From CBDFHF01 sp965247565 (GTDB lineage: Bacteria; Pseudomonadota; Gammaproteobacteria; Methylococcales; Methylomonadaceae), in NCBI GenBank assembly GCA_965247565.1, contig CBDFHF010000003.1, positions 2,170,001 to 2,234,000 on the forward strand: a stretch of 64,000 nt of DNA, read 5' to 3'. A model generated the notes under the pieces. It was not told the DNA's origin. It saw only the letters and a list, made by a program, of their open reading frames with translations, and did not search any database. The position numbers were made by a program, and so were the translations under genes. Below are positions 51,525 through 61,251 of the stretch, in pieces. Position 1 is the stretch's first letter. Every line of letters begins with the position of its first letter.

Positions 51525-52001
51525 ATGATCGACAAAATTGAAAATGAATCTTTACGGACTGATCTCAAATGGCCGTGGCTGGTTGTGAGTGGCATGTTGA
51601 CCCTGTTAATGCTGTATGTGATTACATGCCAGCTATTCGCCGAACAACTTCAGCAGCATTTGCCTGAAGCTCAGCGGGAGTTGATCAGGACAGTATTTTA
51701 TGTGGTTGCGATTATTACTTTGCCAATGACTAATTTAATTCGGCACATACAATTGCGTTTAAATCAAACTATGCCAGGCGATAAATCCGCAAAAAGCCGG
51801 TATTTGCTGACTATTTTTGTGTCCATGACGCTTCTGGAAATGATCGGCATATTTGGATTAGTCATGTTTTTATTGGGTGATAGCTTTAATACGCTGTATA
51901 TATTTACCGGCATGGCCGCTCTTGGCATGTATTTGTATCGACCTAAATTGACTGAGTATGCCGAAGTTGTTGAAAAGTTGGCCAATCTGCAGCGTCAGTA
52001 A
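51525..52001 (+). CDS. Small membrane protein of unknown function
   Basis: The 158-residue protein has four hydrophobic stretches: WLVVSGMLTLLMLYVITCQL, TVFYVVAIITLPMTNLI, TIFVSMTLLEMIGIFGLVMF and TLYIFTGMAALGMYLY. The ends are charged. The ATG at 51525 has AGGA eight bases upstream and is preferred over the ATG at 51507. I do not recognise the family. It is convergent with comF. Confidence 0.68.
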   Translation: MIDKIENESLRTDLKWPWLVVSGMLTLLMLYVITCQLFAEQLQQHLPEAQRELIRTVFYVVAIITLPMTNLIRHIQLRLNQTMPGDKSAKSRYLLTIFVSMTLLEMIGIFGLVMFLLGDSFNTLYIFTGMAALGMYLYRPKLTEYAEVVEKLANLQRQ

Positions 52002-52036
52002 TTGATTGAACTAATCTATTGACAAGAATTGCACAA

Positions 52037-52744
52037 TTAAGCTCTGGCGCACACCCAAACATCCACTCGGCCAACGCCTGCTTTTTTTAATACACGGGCC
52101 AATTCATGAGCAGTTGAGCCTGTCGTCATCACATCATCCAGAATAGCGACATGTTTAGCATGGATGGTTTTTGTAATCGAAAAAGCATTTTTTATATTTT
52201 TGCGCCTTTGTTTGGCCGATAACATAGTTTGGTGGAGAGTATCGCGATGACGCAAGCAAGTGTTAATCTCCAGCGGAATTTTCAATTGCGTACTGACGGT
52301 ACGGGCGATTTCAATGGTCTGATTAAAGCCGCGTTGGCGATAACGGGCGTTATGCAAAGGAATGGGTATCAGTAGCTCGGGTTTTTCGGTTGTTGAGTTT
52401 AGATGTTCGGAGAGTAGCAAGCCCAGTAAGCGGGCATTCTTAAAGTCGGCATTAAATTTTAAGGTGGTGATTAAATATCGAATGGCACCTTGATACAAAA
52501 ATGGAGCGTGGGTTTCATCAAAGGCAGGGCGTTCACTGAGACAGCGGCCGCATAAGATAGGCGCGTTATTAGGCGTCTCTAAAATATCTGCACATTGATA
52601 ACAACTGTGGTTATTTCTGAGTAATTGCTGATAACACGAAGTGCACAGATCGAAGTCATGAAAGCCCGGATTGCCGCATAAAATGCAAGTAGGCGGCAAC
52701 AGGTAATTCTGTATAATGTTGAGCCAGTTGTAACTTATTTTCAT
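52037..52744 (-). CDS. comF: ComF family protein (phosphoribosyltransferase-like)
   Basis: The 235-residue protein has an N-terminal zinc ribbon (PTCILCGNPGFHDFDLCTSC, with more CxxC pairs later). The phosphoribosyltransferase domain has IPLHNARYRQRGFNQTIEIA and ends with the PRPP loop HVAILDDVMTTGSTAHELAR. The homologue GntX is in E. coli, and ComF takes part in DNA uptake in naturally competent bacteria; the exact role here is open. It is divergent from bioB, a common gammaproteobacterial arrangement. Confidence 0.9.
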   Translation of the reverse strand: MKISYNWLNIIQNYLLPPTCILCGNPGFHDFDLCTSCYQQLLRNNHSCYQCADILETPNNAPILCGRCLSERPAFDETHAPFLYQGAIRYLITTLKFNADFKNARLLGLLLSEHLNSTTEKPELLIPIPLHNARYRQRGFNQTIEIARTVSTQLKIPLEINTCLRHRDTLHQTMLSAKQRRKNIKNAFSITKTIHAKHVAILDDVMTTGSTAHELARVLKKAGVGRVDVWVCARA

Positions 52745-52814
52745 TGTATCAAGTCGACGAATAGCGTCGCGGATTACCTTTTCAAAGCTTTAAATGTAGC
52801 TGGAGATTTACCAA

Positions 52815-53807
52815 ATGTCTGCAAATCCTGCCCTGGTTCACTCAATTTCAAATGCATTACGCCATGATTGGCAGTTGTCGGAAGTGCAAGATCTGTTTGC
52901 ATTACCGTTTAGCGATTTGATTTTTAAAGCCCAAACTGTTCATCGTGAACATTTTGATCCTAATGAGGTACAGATTAGCAGTTTGTTGAGTATTAAAACC
53001 GGCTCTTGCTCTGAAGACTGTGGATATTGTCCGCAAAGCGCTCGCTATGATTCCGGTTTAACACCACAAGCTTTAATGCCGGTTGATGAGGTATTAAAAG
53101 CAGCGCAGTTGGCTAAAGATCAAGGTGCTTCACGTTTTTGTATGGGTGCGGCCTGGCGACAACCTAAGGATAAGGATATTGAGCGCGTTGTAGAAATGGT
53201 GCAAGGCGTGAAAGCTTTAGGCATGGAAACTTGCGTGACTTTGGGCATGCTGACTGATCAACAAACTGCTCGCTTAAAAGCGGGGGGGTTGGATTATTAC
53301 AATCACAATTTGGATACGTCAGAAGACTATTATTCCGAAATCATTACCACCCGCACTTATCAAGATAGATTGGACACGCTGGGACGAGTCAGAGATGCTG
53401 GAATTAATGTCTGTTGCGGTGGTATTGTCGGTATGGGCGAAAATGCTGCGGATCGTGCTAAATTACTCATTGAGCTGGCTAATTTGCCTAAACACCCGGA
53501 AAGTGTACCCATAAATATGCTAGTTCAGGTTGAAGGTACACCATTAATGGGCGCAGAATCGCTGGACCCATTGGTATTTATCAGAACGATTGCTGTGGCC
53601 AGAATTATGATGCCGATCTCGAGAGTTCGCTTGTCCGCAGGTAGAAATAACATGAGCGATGAAATGCAAGCGTTGTGTTTTTTGGCGGGTGCGAATTCGA
53701 TTTTTTATGGCGACAAATTGCTCACCACGGATAATCCCATGACTAATCATGATTTAGCACTGTTTGAACGCTTGGGTATCCATGCTGGCGGTTCAAGTTA
53801 CGCATAA
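52815..53807 (+). CDS. bioB: Biotin synthase
   Basis: BioB inserts sulfur into dethiobiotin by radical SAM chemistry. The 330-residue protein has the cluster motif TGSCSEDCGYCPQSARY (C65, C69, C72). It also has ASRFCMGAAWRQPKDKDIER, DYYNHNLDTSEDYYSEIITT and VRLSAGRNNMSDEMQALCFL (the Arg that binds the 2Fe-2S cluster). It is the first gene of bioB-F-H-C-D, in which all junctions overlap. Confidence 0.97.
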   Translation: MSANPALVHSISNALRHDWQLSEVQDLFALPFSDLIFKAQTVHREHFDPNEVQISSLLSIKTGSCSEDCGYCPQSARYDSGLTPQALMPVDEVLKAAQLAKDQGASRFCMGAAWRQPKDKDIERVVEMVQGVKALGMETCVTLGMLTDQQTARLKAGGLDYYNHNLDTSEDYYSEIITTRTYQDRLDTLGRVRDAGINVCCGGIVGMGENAADRAKLLIELANLPKHPESVPINMLVQVEGTPLMGAESLDPLVFIRTIAVARIMMPISRVRLSAGRNNMSDEMQALCFLAGANSIFYGDKLLTTDNPMTNHDLALFERLGIHAGGSSYA

Positions 53808-54970
53808 TGACAAGCGATTTTTCACAACTGGCTAACCGGTTGGGTGAGCGCCGACAGCAAGGTTTGTATCGTTCCCACCGTGTAGTGAGTTCCCCGCAAG
53901 GTATTTACTTGCAGCTTGATAGCAAGCACGTTGTTAATTTTTGCAGCAATGATTATTTGGGATTGGCAAATCACCCTGATGTCGTTAACGCTTTTCAAGT
54001 CGCTGCAAACTATTACGGAGTTGGTAGCGGCTCAGCGCATTTAATTTGCGGGCATACGGTCGCACATCACGCTTTAGAGGAGGAGCTGGCCGCATTTACC
54101 GGACGCAGCCGTGCGTTACTGTTTTCTACTGGCTATATGGCAAATTTGGGGGTGATTTCTGCTTTATTAGGTCGTACCGATGCGGTTTTTGAAGATCGTT
54201 TAAATCATGCGTCGCTACTAGACGGTGGTTTGTTGTCCGGAGCTCGGTTTAAACGTTATGGACATGGCGATGTTGACGCTCTTTGTTCTGTTCTGGCAAA
54301 AGCCACGGGTAATAATAAGATGATTGTTACCGATGGCGTGTTTAGCATGGATGGTGATTTTGCACCGTTACCAGCCTTGGTCGCCGTAGCCAAAAAACAT
54401 AGTGCCTGGCTAATGGTGGATGATGCCCACGGGCTTGGCGTGCTGGGCAAACAGGGCAGGGGACTTGTAGATTATTACAGCCTGAATCAGGATGAGGTGC
54501 CAATTTTGATGGGCACATTAGGCAAAGCATTCGGCACATTCGGCGCATTTGTGGCGGGATCTGATGTGTTAATTGAAAGCTTAATCCAGCACGCTAGAAC
54601 GTATATCTACACTACGGCCATACCTGCGGCAATCGCCGAAGCGACCAGTGTCAGCTTAAGACTGGTCATCGCTGAAAGCTGGCGCAGAGATAAGCTTCAG
54701 CAACTGACTAAGTATTTCAGAAAAGGTGCTGAACAATTAGGTTTGCCGTTGATGCCATCTTCCTCCGCTATTCAGCCGATACTTATTGGCGACAGTCAAA
54801 AAGCTCTCGCCATTAGTGATGCGTTATTGAGTTCGGGATTTTTAGTGAGTGCAATACGCCCACCTACCGTGCCTGATGGCAGTGCCCGGCTGAGAGTGAC
54901 ATTTTCTGCATTGCATGAGTTGGATCATGTTGATCGTCTCCTGCATGCCTTGGCTTCAGTTAGGCTATGA
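53807..54970 (+). CDS. bioF: 8-amino-7-oxononanoate synthase
   Basis: BioF condenses pimeloyl-ACP with alanine using pyridoxal phosphate. The 387-residue protein shows VVNFCSNDYLGLANHPDVV, GVGSGSAHLICGHTVAHHAL, the cofactor Asp in WLMVDDAHGLGVLGKQGRG and the PLP Lys240 in MGTLGKAFGTFGAF. Its ATG shares one base with the bioB stop. Confidence 0.96.
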   Translation: MTSDFSQLANRLGERRQQGLYRSHRVVSSPQGIYLQLDSKHVVNFCSNDYLGLANHPDVVNAFQVAANYYGVGSGSAHLICGHTVAHHALEEELAAFTGRSRALLFSTGYMANLGVISALLGRTDAVFEDRLNHASLLDGGLLSGARFKRYGHGDVDALCSVLAKATGNNKMIVTDGVFSMDGDFAPLPALVAVAKKHSAWLMVDDAHGLGVLGKQGRGLVDYYSLNQDEVPILMGTLGKAFGTFGAFVAGSDVLIESLIQHARTYIYTTAIPAAIAEATSVSLRLVIAESWRRDKLQQLTKYFRKGAEQLGLPLMPSSSAIQPILIGDSQKALAISDALLSSGFLVSAIRPPTVPDGSARLRVTFSALHELDHVDRLLHALASVRL

Positions 54971-55740
54971 GCAAAATTCATCAACAAAGTTTTGGCTCTG
55001 GGAAGCCAATTGTGTTGGTGCACGGCTGGGCAATGCACAGCGGTATTTGGCAACAGTTTGCGCAACAGCTAGCACAGCATTATCGGGTGATTTGTGTGGA
55101 TTTGCCGGGACATGGGCGTAGTGAAGCGATTGATCCATTTGTATTAGCTGCAGTTAGTCATGCTTTGGCTGCTAGTATTGAAGAACCAGGGGTTTGTTGG
55201 TTAGGCTGGTCTTTGGGAGCGACGGTGGTATTGGATTTGGCCAGTCGCTTTCCCGAACGGGTTAGCTCATTGATTTTGTTATCTGGAAATCCGCATTTTA
55301 CGCGAACCGAACATTGGCCCGGTATGTTGCCAACGGTGCTGGATGCGTTTTCAAATAGCCTGTATAAGGACTGTCAAGCTGCCTTACTACGTTTTTTGTC
55401 CTTGCAGATCAATCATGAGTTACCCACACATAAAGATTTGTTGAAAGCCTTAAAAACCGCGGTCATCGAATGTCCGTCTCCCAGTTTTTCAACTTTATTG
55501 GGTGCGCTACAGGTTTTGAAAACAGCTGATTTAAGAACCGCGTTAGCAAACATGAAGTTGCCTGTCTCGATTATTTTGGGAGACAGGGATACCTTGGTGC
55601 CGGTCACTGTCGGACAAAAAATGCAGGAATTATTGCCGGTTAGTGAATTGAATATTCTGAGTAAAGCAGGGCATGTGCCTTTTTTATCGCATGAACAAGA
55701 ACTGGTTACGATTATTTTCCGTTTTATGGGACGGCAATGA
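54967..55740 (+). CDS. bioH: Pimeloyl-ACP methyl ester esterase
   Basis: BioH removes the methyl group from pimeloyl-ACP methyl ester, ending the BioC-initiated chain. The 257-residue alpha/beta hydrolase has VLVHGWAMHSGIW, the nucleophile Ser82 in WLGWSLGATVVL, the Asp in ILGDRDTLVPV and the His in KAGHVPFLSHEQEL. It overlaps bioF and bioC by 4 bases each. Confidence 0.94.
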   Translation: MSKIHQQSFGSGKPIVLVHGWAMHSGIWQQFAQQLAQHYRVICVDLPGHGRSEAIDPFVLAAVSHALAASIEEPGVCWLGWSLGATVVLDLASRFPERVSSLILLSGNPHFTRTEHWPGMLPTVLDAFSNSLYKDCQAALLRFLSLQINHELPTHKDLLKALKTAVIECPSPSFSTLLGALQVLKTADLRTALANMKLPVSIILGDRDTLVPVTVGQKMQELLPVSELNILSKAGHVPFLSHEQELVTIIFRFMGRQ

Positions 55741-56519
55741 GTGTTGGTGTTGATTCAGACAAGTACCTAATTAAGCAGTCTTTTGCTGCGGCTGCTGGAA
55801 CTTATGACGGTGTAGCCGCTTTACAGCGATCGGTAGGACGGGCCTTGCTGACCAGAAACGAAGTATCTGGGACGGTTCTGGATCTAGGTTGCGGAACGGG
55901 TTTTTTGATCAGCGAACTATTGCCGTCGTCACGGATTGAACGCATGGTGGCTATGGATATTGCGTATCCTATGCTACAGGCGTGCAGAAGCAAGTTGTCC
56001 GCTCATCAAGTTGACTGCGTGTGTGCTGACGCAGAACACTTGCCATTCGCTGACAAAACTTTAGATTTTGTGCTATCTAATTTGGCTTTGCAGTGGTGCA
56101 GTAAGCTGGATGAGGTCTGCGCGGACATCAAACGTGTTTTAAAGTCTGAAGGGCAGTTATTTTTTACAACATTCGGTCCGCAAACCTTAAAGGAATTGAA
56201 GGGGGCTTGGGCAACCGTCGATAACTATAGACATGTGAATGAATTTTTCAGTCAACAGCAACTGCGAGTCTTTTTGCAAAAAGCAGGTTTCAAGGAAATA
56301 GTCTGTGACAGTCGGTTGTATGTCTCTCATTACGAATCGGCGGTCACTTTGATGAGAGAGTTAAAGCAGCTCGGCGCGCATCATGTTGTCGCTGGACGTA
56401 ATAAAAAATTTACTACTAAAACACAATTGCAACTTCTACTTGATGCGTATGATTTGCATCGCCGTGCAAATAATATCCCGGCGACTTTTGAAGTTATTAC
56501 CGTTACAGCCAAAGTTTAA
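55737..56519 (+). CDS. bioC: Malonyl-ACP O-methyltransferase
   Basis: BioC methylates malonyl-ACP with SAM to start pimelate synthesis. The 260-residue protein has SFAAAAGTYDGVAALQRSVG, the SAM-binding motif VLDLGCGTGFLISELLP, and LDFVLSNLALQWCSKLDEV and FFTTFGPQTLKELKGAW further on. It starts inside the end of bioH (ATGA). Confidence 0.95.
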   Translation: MSVGVDSDKYLIKQSFAAAAGTYDGVAALQRSVGRALLTRNEVSGTVLDLGCGTGFLISELLPSSRIERMVAMDIAYPMLQACRSKLSAHQVDCVCADAEHLPFADKTLDFVLSNLALQWCSKLDEVCADIKRVLKSEGQLFFTTFGPQTLKELKGAWATVDNYRHVNEFFSQQQLRVFLQKAGFKEIVCDSRLYVSHYESAVTLMRELKQLGAHHVVAGRNKKFTTKTQLQLLLDAYDLHRRANNIPATFEVITVTAKV

Positions 56520-57184
56520 TGAGTATAGAGAAGGCCTATTTTATTACTGGCACTGACACGGATGTTGGAAAAACCTCTGCAACGCTTATTTTGATGCATT
56601 ATTTCAAAAACCAAGGTAAATCGGTCATCGGTATGAAGCCAGTTGCTGCCGGGTGTGTAATGCAGGATGGACAATTAAAAAATCAAGATGCACTGCTGAT
56701 GCAGGAGCATAGTAATGTGCCTGTCAGTTATGACCTGATTAATCGCTACGCCTATGAATTGCCGGTGTCACCGCATATTGCCGGTGAGTATAACCCTGTT
56801 GTGCTTAATGAACTGCTTGCAGATTTTGCGGTTTTGTCGGAACTGGCGCAAATCATTCTGGTAGAAGGTGCAGGTGGTTGGTATAGCCCTCTGAGTGTCA
56901 ATGCTGATAATAGTGACTTGGCTAAAGCGTTAAAGCTGCCAGTTATCTTAGTGGTAGCTATAAAGCTGGGGTGTATTAATCATGCAAAGTTAACGCATCA
57001 GGCTATTCGTCAATCGGGGCTATGTTGCGCTGGATGGATGGCTATGTGCCTCAATCCGGATATGTTGTGTCTAGAACAAAATATAGACAGCATAAGAAAA
57101 ACTCTCGATAGCCCACTATTGGCGGTTATTCCATGTAATTCAGTAGGTTGTTATAATGAGTTGTCCAAGTTTATTTCCCTATAA
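56519..57184 (+). CDS. bioD: Dethiobiotin synthetase
   Basis: BioD closes the ureido ring with CO2 and ATP. The 221-residue protein has the P-loop YFITGTDTDVGKTSATLILM, GMKPVAAGC, LVEGAGGWYSPLS and IKLGCINHAKLTHQAI. It shares one base with the bioC stop and ends the operon. bioA is not in this cluster and must lie elsewhere if it is present. Confidence 0.95.
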   Translation: MSIEKAYFITGTDTDVGKTSATLILMHYFKNQGKSVIGMKPVAAGCVMQDGQLKNQDALLMQEHSNVPVSYDLINRYAYELPVSPHIAGEYNPVVLNELLADFAVLSELAQIILVEGAGGWYSPLSVNADNSDLAKALKLPVILVVAIKLGCINHAKLTHQAIRQSGLCCAGWMAMCLNPDMLCLEQNIDSIRKTLDSPLLAVIPCNSVGCYNELSKFISL

Positions 57185-57264
57185 TTTGTGTTGATTTATA
57201 AAAGTTATTAAACCATAATATTTTTGCGGTTTAATTATAAATATAAATAATCAGGAGAAATGTT

Positions 57265-57663
57265 ATGGCATTAATTACGTGGACTGCTAGTCAATTTGGT
57301 ACTAACGTTGGCTTTGCAGATGAAGAGCATAAGATTTTATTTGATAAATTAAATAAGTTGTACGATTTGGCAACTGGTGGGGCGGCGCGCTCTGCAATAG
57401 GTGCGCAATTGGATGATTTAATTTCCTATGTGGTTGGGCATTTTGCTCATGAAGAGACTGAAATGAAGGCGAAAAATTTTGCCGGATTTGACAAGCATAA
57501 AGCCGAGCATGATGCACTAGTTGGTATTTGTGCTGGCCTGCAAACAAAGTTTCATGCTGGCGAAGCTGAAGTAACTGACGAAGTTGGACAGATGGTGAAA
57601 GGTTGGTTGAATAGTCATATACCTGAATTTGATATGGCTTATGCTGATGCGTTGAATAGTTGA
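57265..57663 (+). CDS. Bacteriohemerythrin
   Basis: Hemerythrins bind O2 at a di-iron centre. The 132-residue single-domain protein shows all ligands: H22 in FADEEHKILF, H59 and E63 in VVGHFAHEETEM, H78 and H82 in DKHKAEHDAL, and H118 and D123 in WLNSHIPEFD. In methanotrophs such proteins are abundant and may deliver O2 to membrane monooxygenase; that is family knowledge, not seen here. AGGAG lies ahead of the ATG. It is a separate transcript from the bio operon, with its own terminator. Confidence 0.93.
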   Translation: MALITWTASQFGTNVGFADEEHKILFDKLNKLYDLATGGAARSAIGAQLDDLISYVVGHFAHEETEMKAKNFAGFDKHKAEHDALVGICAGLQTKFHAGEAEVTDEVGQMVKGWLNSHIPEFDMAYADALNS

Positions 57664-57680
57664 TTTTCTCGTTTTAGCTA

Positions 57681-57710
57681 AAAAAGGCTTGCATTACGCA
57701 AGCCTTTTTT
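57681..57710 (+). terminator. Rho-independent terminator of the bacteriohemerythrin gene
   Basis: AAAAAGGCTTGC and GCAAGCCTTTTTT form a strong stem around ATTAC with a T-run, 18 bases after the stop. The A-run on the left also allows it to work in reverse. The rest of 57711-57925 holds no gene. Confidence 0.9.
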
Positions 57711-57925
57711 CGTTTTAGGGTGGTCAGTTAACCTTCCTTGGTTTACTCGCAAATGAATTGAATAAGATATTTTTCGGAAAGGAGCAGTCAAATAGACTTT
57801 AATATTAGCTAAACTATATCTTTATGGGCTGTGTGACAATGTCGCGCATAATCATAATTTTGGTAGGGCATTATTTTATTCTTCCGATTCAATTTATTTT
57901 TAGCTTGAGATTCCAAGGTTAATGC

Positions 57926-59794
57926 ATGTCAAAATGTCGTAACGCATCATTGCAACTCAGTGTACTAGCCAGTATGGCTCTGGTGGGATGTGCGCCCACT
58001 AGGCAGATTGCCATTGATTATCCCTCAGTAGCTGAGGCTAATGACGCCGAGTCCTCGCAATCAACGAAATCAAAATCTTTCCAGGCATTGCCGGGCTTTC
58101 AGGTCATCGATGGTGACGATTATTATGTGCGCTTGATTTCAGAGTTTGAGTTTAAAGGTGACAATATTTTAAAAAGCGGCTGCAATAATATTGCTCCGAC
58201 TTATGAGAAAAATGATTTGTCTTCGACACTTATCTTCAGTTTGCGCAATGATGTTATTAAATTTAACAATGAGGCGGTAGGATTTGTCTATCAGGCCGGA
58301 ACTGGTAAGTGTAATTTTAAATTCGAGGCCAAAAAGCTCAATTTGACGCCATGGATACGTCTAGATTTGGCTAAGGAAACGGCGGTTGACTACAGTTTTT
58401 TTTCCAGCACGAATAGTAATGTTGACGTGCCGGGTTTAGTTGGCGGTGTGGCCAATGCCAGTAGTTTGTTGGCACTAACCGGAGTCGGTATGGGCGTTGC
58501 GGTTATGGGTCAGTTTGCAGGGCAATGGGTGAAAAATAATCAGCAATTAACTACTACTGAGCAAGCTACGCCATCAACCAAAAAAAGCTCAGAATCTCAT
58601 TCTTTGCCCGCCACAGTAAACTTCTCCGGAAAAATGGGGTCCCTGAATCAGACTGCGTTTAAAGTCTATGAAGTGGCGGAAGGGGGAATTAATTTGTTGA
58701 TGTCAGATACCAAACCGCTGGGTGAGTTAAAAATTTATCCAGAAATAACGCCTTCTTTGTTGCTTAAAAAGACCACTGATGGCTTGCCGGATGCACGGGA
58801 CTTATCATTAGATGAAATTAGCTATTTGCCGATTAAATCGGCGGCTGGTGAAATTAAATTGCTGCAATTAATTGAACAATCACAACACCCCGCCAAACCT
58901 AATTTAAAGCCAAATTGGGCTGATTACCAAGATGTGGTGAGTAATTGCCGCAAATTGAAGCTAGTTATGAAGGATCTCGGCTTTAACAAATTCGATCGAA
59001 ATACATTTCTGTATTATTTTTTAATGCAAAGTAAGGATTGGAAAAGCTATAACGTAAATACGCAAGCCGCAATTCAGGGTGAAAGCGACGCTAAAAAACT
59101 TGCTGACTATCGCAGTAAAGATTTTAGCACTTGCCTGACAGGTGATGATTTTTTCGTCATGAAAACAATGGGTTTGCCGGTTAATACTCAAGCAGAATGG
59201 GAGCAGGTGGGTGATTCTATTCAGAAACAAGAACAACTTTTACGACCTCTTAAATCAGTTGAACGACAGTTGCTTGCAGTGTTAAAAAATCCCAGCCAAA
59301 CGGAAATGGAGAAGCAGCTATATCCTTTGCTAGCGACAGAAAAAAATGGCGACGGCACGGTACTGCTGCAAGATAATTTGGGCGATTTTGGCTTAGAAAA
59401 ATTATTGAGTTCGCCGGTAGAGCCTCTGCCTTCAACGACAGGTAATCAGGTATCGGCAAGTACAGAAAATAGCAAGCCTGTTCCGGGCCAAGGTGTTATC
59501 GTCAATGCTCATCAGCTAGCCTATGTTTTTACAAGTCTTGCCATTCAAGAGCTAAGCTGCGCTAGGCCCGTTCCCGGTCAGCAAGGTAACGGAATTGGTA
59601 TTTTGCTATTTACGACGAAAGAAGGCGGAGTTCGTGCTAGGGGGGCTGCACTGGAGTTTGAATTTGTTGGTGGTAAAGTTAATCGAGTCAGTTTTCAATT
59701 GCCAACGCATCGAGATTTTGAGCAAGATTTGATAGATCGTCCTGATATTGGTGGATGCCAAATTAATCCTGGTTTTTTGGAAAAATTACACTGA
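57926..59794 (+). CDS. Large lipoprotein of unknown function upstream of cox genes
   Basis: The 622-residue precursor has a lipobox, MALVGCAPTRQ, with the lipidated Cys near residue 22. No conserved domain is recognised. A hydrophobic glycine-rich segment lies at about residues 170-195 (LVGGVANASSLLALTGVGMG then VAVMGQFAG). It might insert into a membrane. A Ser/Thr-rich linker follows, then a long mixed region with a pair of conserved-looking cysteines (VSNCRKL and STCLTG). A C-terminal domain ends VSFQLPTHRDFEQDLIDRPD. It is 274 bases before coxB with no clear promoter seen, so a link to oxidase assembly is only positional. Confidence 0.75.
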   Translation: MSKCRNASLQLSVLASMALVGCAPTRQIAIDYPSVAEANDAESSQSTKSKSFQALPGFQVIDGDDYYVRLISEFEFKGDNILKSGCNNIAPTYEKNDLSSTLIFSLRNDVIKFNNEAVGFVYQAGTGKCNFKFEAKKLNLTPWIRLDLAKETAVDYSFFSSTNSNVDVPGLVGGVANASSLLALTGVGMGVAVMGQFAGQWVKNNQQLTTTEQATPSTKKSSESHSLPATVNFSGKMGSLNQTAFKVYEVAEGGINLLMSDTKPLGELKIYPEITPSLLLKKTTDGLPDARDLSLDEISYLPIKSAAGEIKLLQLIEQSQHPAKPNLKPNWADYQDVVSNCRKLKLVMKDLGFNKFDRNTFLYYFLMQSKDWKSYNVNTQAAIQGESDAKKLADYRSKDFSTCLTGDDFFVMKTMGLPVNTQAEWEQVGDSIQKQEQLLRPLKSVERQLLAVLKNPSQTEMEKQLYPLLATEKNGDGTVLLQDNLGDFGLEKLLSSPVEPLPSTTGNQVSASTENSKPVPGQGVIVNAHQLAYVFTSLAIQELSCARPVPGQQGNGIGILLFTTKEGGVRARGAALEFEFVGGKVNRVSFQLPTHRDFEQDLIDRPDIGGCQINPGFLEKLH

Positions 59795-60068
59795 AAGTAA
59801 ATTGTTTAGAATTTAGAAGAAATAAATATTTTACGCGCATCAGATCAATAGTTAAGCCTCGGCCTTATACTATAGCTGTGGGATAACTAAAATAAAACAG
59901 TATGTTTACTGCCATCATCTCTGGCTTAGCGGTGTACCATAGGGTAAAATTACCCAGTTTATTTGTGACAATTATTATGTAAAGGGAATGGTACGCAGTC
60001 GTTTCGCGTCCAGATTACAACGATATAACGCATACAAAAGTTTATAACTACTAACGAGAGGCTGCTCC

Positions 60069-61199
60069 GTGAACAAAGTAAAGCAACTATTCGCAAGTAT
60101 GATCTTTGTGACTTTAGGTCTAAGATCAGCACAAGCGAACTACACGCTCAATTTAATGGAAGGGAAAACCAAACTTAGTCACGATATTTATGACTTGCAC
60201 ATGCTGATTTTATGGATTTGTGTGTTCATAGGTATTGGCGTGTTTGGAACTATGTTCTATTCGATTTATCACCATCGAAAATCGAAAGGGTATAAGGCAG
60301 AACAGTTTCATGAAAACACGACTGTTGAAATCATATGGACCATCATTCCTACTTTGATTTTGATAGGTATGGCCATACCAGCCACCAAGGCCATGCTGGA
60401 ATTGAATGACGTCCAGGATGCTGAAATGACTATTAAGGTAACTGGTAAGCAGTGGTACTGGGATTATGAATATACTGATAGTGGTGTGCATTTTGAAAGT
60501 CATTTGGATGAACCAAGCGAAAAAGCCCACCGTGTTAGTACGATAGATCCGCGTACCGTTCCACACTATCTTTTGAACGTCGATAAACCCTTAGTCGTAC
60601 CTGTTAAAAAGAAAATTCGGTTCGTTTTTACAGCCGCAGATGTAATCCACTCTTGGTGGGTACCTGATCTAGGTTGGAAGAAAGATGCGAATCCGGGATT
60701 TATTAATGAAGCTTGGACTTCGGTTGATGAGCCAGGAATTTATCGTGGCCAATGTACTGAGCTATGCGGTCGCGATCATGGGTTTATGCCTATTGTTGTT
60801 ATCGCTATGGATCAAGCTAGTTACAATGCTTGGGTTAAAGACACCTTGGCTAAGCAAAACGAAAAAACGGATTTAAGCGATCAGACCCACGACCAGCTAA
60901 TGACAAAAGGTGCCTCAGTCTACTTAAGAAATTGCGTTGCTTGTCACCAGATCGACGGCTCCGGAATATCTGGAACCTATCCAGCCCTAAGAAATAGCGC
61001 GAAAGTAACTGGCCCAATCGATCCATTAATTGGCTTTTTGCAAGCGGGTACTAGCAAAATGCCATCATTTTCCAAGTTAAAAGACGATGAATTGGCTCAG
61101 GTGATAACCTATATTAGAAATGCACCAGAATTAGGTAATAAAGTTGGGGATGAAATACAACCTAATAAGATAACCCCGGTATACGATGATGATGAATAA
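60069..61199 (+). CDS. coxB: Cytochrome c oxidase subunit II with fused cytochrome c domain
   Basis: Subunit II receives electrons at the CuA site. The 376-residue protein has a signal sequence, two membrane helices (residues 44-66 and 86-106), the aromatic motif KQWYWDYEY and CuA ligands H194, C229, E231, C233, H237 and M240 (QCTELCGRDHGFM). A C-terminal cytochrome c domain has heme motif CVACH (289-293) and axial M331 (SKMPSF). The fusion marks a caa3-like oxidase. It starts with GTG, and GAGAGG lies ahead. It is the first gene of the oxidase operon. Confidence 0.95.
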   Translation: MNKVKQLFASMIFVTLGLRSAQANYTLNLMEGKTKLSHDIYDLHMLILWICVFIGIGVFGTMFYSIYHHRKSKGYKAEQFHENTTVEIIWTIIPTLILIGMAIPATKAMLELNDVQDAEMTIKVTGKQWYWDYEYTDSGVHFESHLDEPSEKAHRVSTIDPRTVPHYLLNVDKPLVVPVKKKIRFVFTAADVIHSWWVPDLGWKKDANPGFINEAWTSVDEPGIYRGQCTELCGRDHGFMPIVVIAMDQASYNAWVKDTLAKQNEKTDLSDQTHDQLMTKGASVYLRNCVACHQIDGSGISGTYPALRNSAKVTGPIDPLIGFLQAGTSKMPSFSKLKDDELAQVITYIRNAPELGNKVGDEIQPNKITPVYDDDE

Positions 61200-61251
61200 T
61201 CAGTCATTTTTATTATCTAACACTATTTATACATTCTTGAGGTAAAAAACT

